From assembly GCA_947003375.1 (NCBI GenBank), contig CAMQOJ010000048.1:1-13989 (forward strand): DNA of 13,989 bases, in the 5' to 3' direction. Position 1 is the stretch's first letter. Each line of letters begins with the position of its first letter. The DNA comes from an uncultured Lachnospiraceae bacterium. GTDB taxonomy: Bacteria; Bacillota; Clostridia; Lachnospirales; Lachnospiraceae. A program made the position numbers and the translations under genes. This document shows positions 13,306 to 13,989 of the stretch, in pieces. The notes beneath the pieces are model-generated. The model saw nothing but the letters and a program-made list of their open reading frames with translations. It was not told the DNA's origin and searched no databases.

Positions 13306-13989
13306 ATGAGGATAGAAGAGTTCACAGAGAAAGTGCGTGACGCGGTGGAGAAGGGACTGGGAAATGGTCACAGGGTAGAGGCTAAGGAGGTGAGGAAGAA
13401 CAATGGGGTGATCCTGCATGGGCTGGTGGTCCTGGAAGAGGGTCAGAACGTGGCGCCCACGATATATCTGGACACGTTCCTTGAGGCATATGAGTCCGGG
13501 GCCACATTCATGTCGGTCCTCAACCGGCTGCTGGACATCTGCCGGATGGAGGCGGAGAAGAGCAGCATAGACATGGAATTCTTTCGGTCGTTCGAGGAAG
13601 TGAGGGACAGGATCTGCTACCGCCTGATCGGGAAGGAAGGGAACGAGGGCCTGCTGGAGGACATGCCATATATCGGGTTCCTGGATCTGGCCATCTGCTT
13701 CCATTACGCCTACCATAGTGAAGCATTGGGGGATGGGACGATACTCATCCATAACTCGCATATGGAACTATGGGGCACCTGCACAGCAGAGCTGTTCGGG
13801 CTGGCGAAGCGCAACACGAAGAGGCTCTTCCCGTGGACGTGCCAATCCATGGTAGAAGTGCTGCGCGAGATGGCGGGACAGGATGCCGAAACGGAGGACG
13901 CGGCAGAGCAGGATGCATTCCTGCAGGAGATGCCGTTGAGGATTCTGAGCAATACCAAGAGGACACACGGGGCAGCATGCATGCTCTAT
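13306..13989 (+). CDS. DUF5688-like protein, 3' end cut by window edge
   Basis: The frame is open for 228 codons to the edge of the window. ATG 13306 is preceded by AAGGAG with a short 3-nt gap. An in-frame ATG at 13270 would add 12 basic residues but has no SD. The N-terminal part has KKNNGVILHGLVV-type sequence (residues about 30-42) and NVAPTIYLDTFLEAYESG (48-65). Later come RDRICYRLIG (101-109), DLAICFHYA (127-135), NSHMELWG (150-157) and the C-terminal NTKRTHGAACMLY. From memory this matches DUF5688, a family found often and in many copies in Lachnospiraceae, with no established function. No signal peptide, membrane segment or catalytic motif is visible, and a Glu/Asp/Ala-rich patch covers about 190-208. 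It has its own promoter and lies just after the putative mobile-element scar. Confidence 0.75.
   Translation, partial: MRIEEFTEKVRDAVEKGLGNGHRVEAKEVRKNNGVILHGLVVLEEGQNVAPTIYLDTFLEAYESGATFMSVLNRLLDICRMEAEKSSIDMEFFRSFEEVRDRICYRLIGKEGNEGLLEDMPYIGFLDLAICFHYAYHSEALGDGTILIHNSHMELWGTCTAELFGLAKRNTKRLFPWTCQSMVEVLREMAGQDAETEDAAEQDAFLQEMPLRILSNTKRTHGAACMLY

Noticed and set aside
12759..13325. 188-codon minus-strand ORF in the 12.8-13.3 kb gap
   Set aside because: It runs through three hairpin terminators and a promoter, has no SD, and its Ser/Cys/Leu-rich product resembles no family.
1..13989. CRISPR array, rRNA gene, insertion sequence with intact transposase, or a defence-system operon
   Set aside because: No regular repeat-spacer pattern, rRNA sequence, transposase or recombinase motif, or known defence-gene signature was seen. 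Only the remnants at 12.3-13.0 kb hint at a former mobile element.

Overview
This GC-rich window most likely comes from a chromosome of a gut-type Lachnospiraceae (Clostridium cluster XIVa) bacterium. The evidence is Gram-positive-style ribosome binding sites, a tRNA gene without an encoded CCA, intrinsic terminators ending in T runs, and the gene content: a soluble CZB-type chemoreceptor, NADP-type GdhA, acetyl-CoA-type MetA and a DUF5688-like protein. The family assignment is inferred from protein likeness, not from a database search.

Layout. (1) 1-216: the 3' part of tRNA-Arg(CCG), its terminator and a perfect 20-bp palindrome. (2) 217-2038: a membrane-anchored protein with two SH3b domains, a strong terminator, and a small helical protein of unknown function. 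(3) 2124-3640: gdhA, with a recognisable promoter, a short leader holding two hairpins (the second is a complete intrinsic terminator placed before the gene), and a probably bidirectional terminator shared with the convergent chemoreceptor gene. An 11-bp tandem repeat follows. (4) 3693-5108: a minus-strand cytoplasmic methyl-accepting protein with a C-terminal zinc-binding CZB domain. (5) 5256-12306: a plus-strand run of an NhaC-type antiporter (good promoter with an inverted repeat over the start point), RNase HI with an RHBD and a long linker, an RluF-type pseudouridine synthase, an enlarged divergent NAD+ DNA ligase, and MetA. Gaps of 117-215 nt within this run mean it may not be one operon. 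(6) 12307-13305: a stretch without an intact gene, with repeated GGGGTAC motifs, inverted repeats, a more AT-rich patch of short ORF remnants and three terminator-like hairpins. It looks like an old mobile-element scar. (7) 13306-end: a DUF5688-like gene cut by the window edge.

How the genes relate. Most are core functions: ammonia assimilation (GdhA), methionine synthesis (MetA), DNA joining and RNA-DNA hybrid removal (LigA, RnhA), rRNA modification (RluF) and ion homeostasis (NhaC). They do not form one pathway. No clearly new multi-gene system is visible. The points most worth following are the terminator-bearing gdhA leader, the repeat-expanded DNA ligase with changed motif residues, the repetitive linker in RNase HI, the alternative hairpins before metA, and the 12.3-13.3 kb scar next to the DUF5688 gene.
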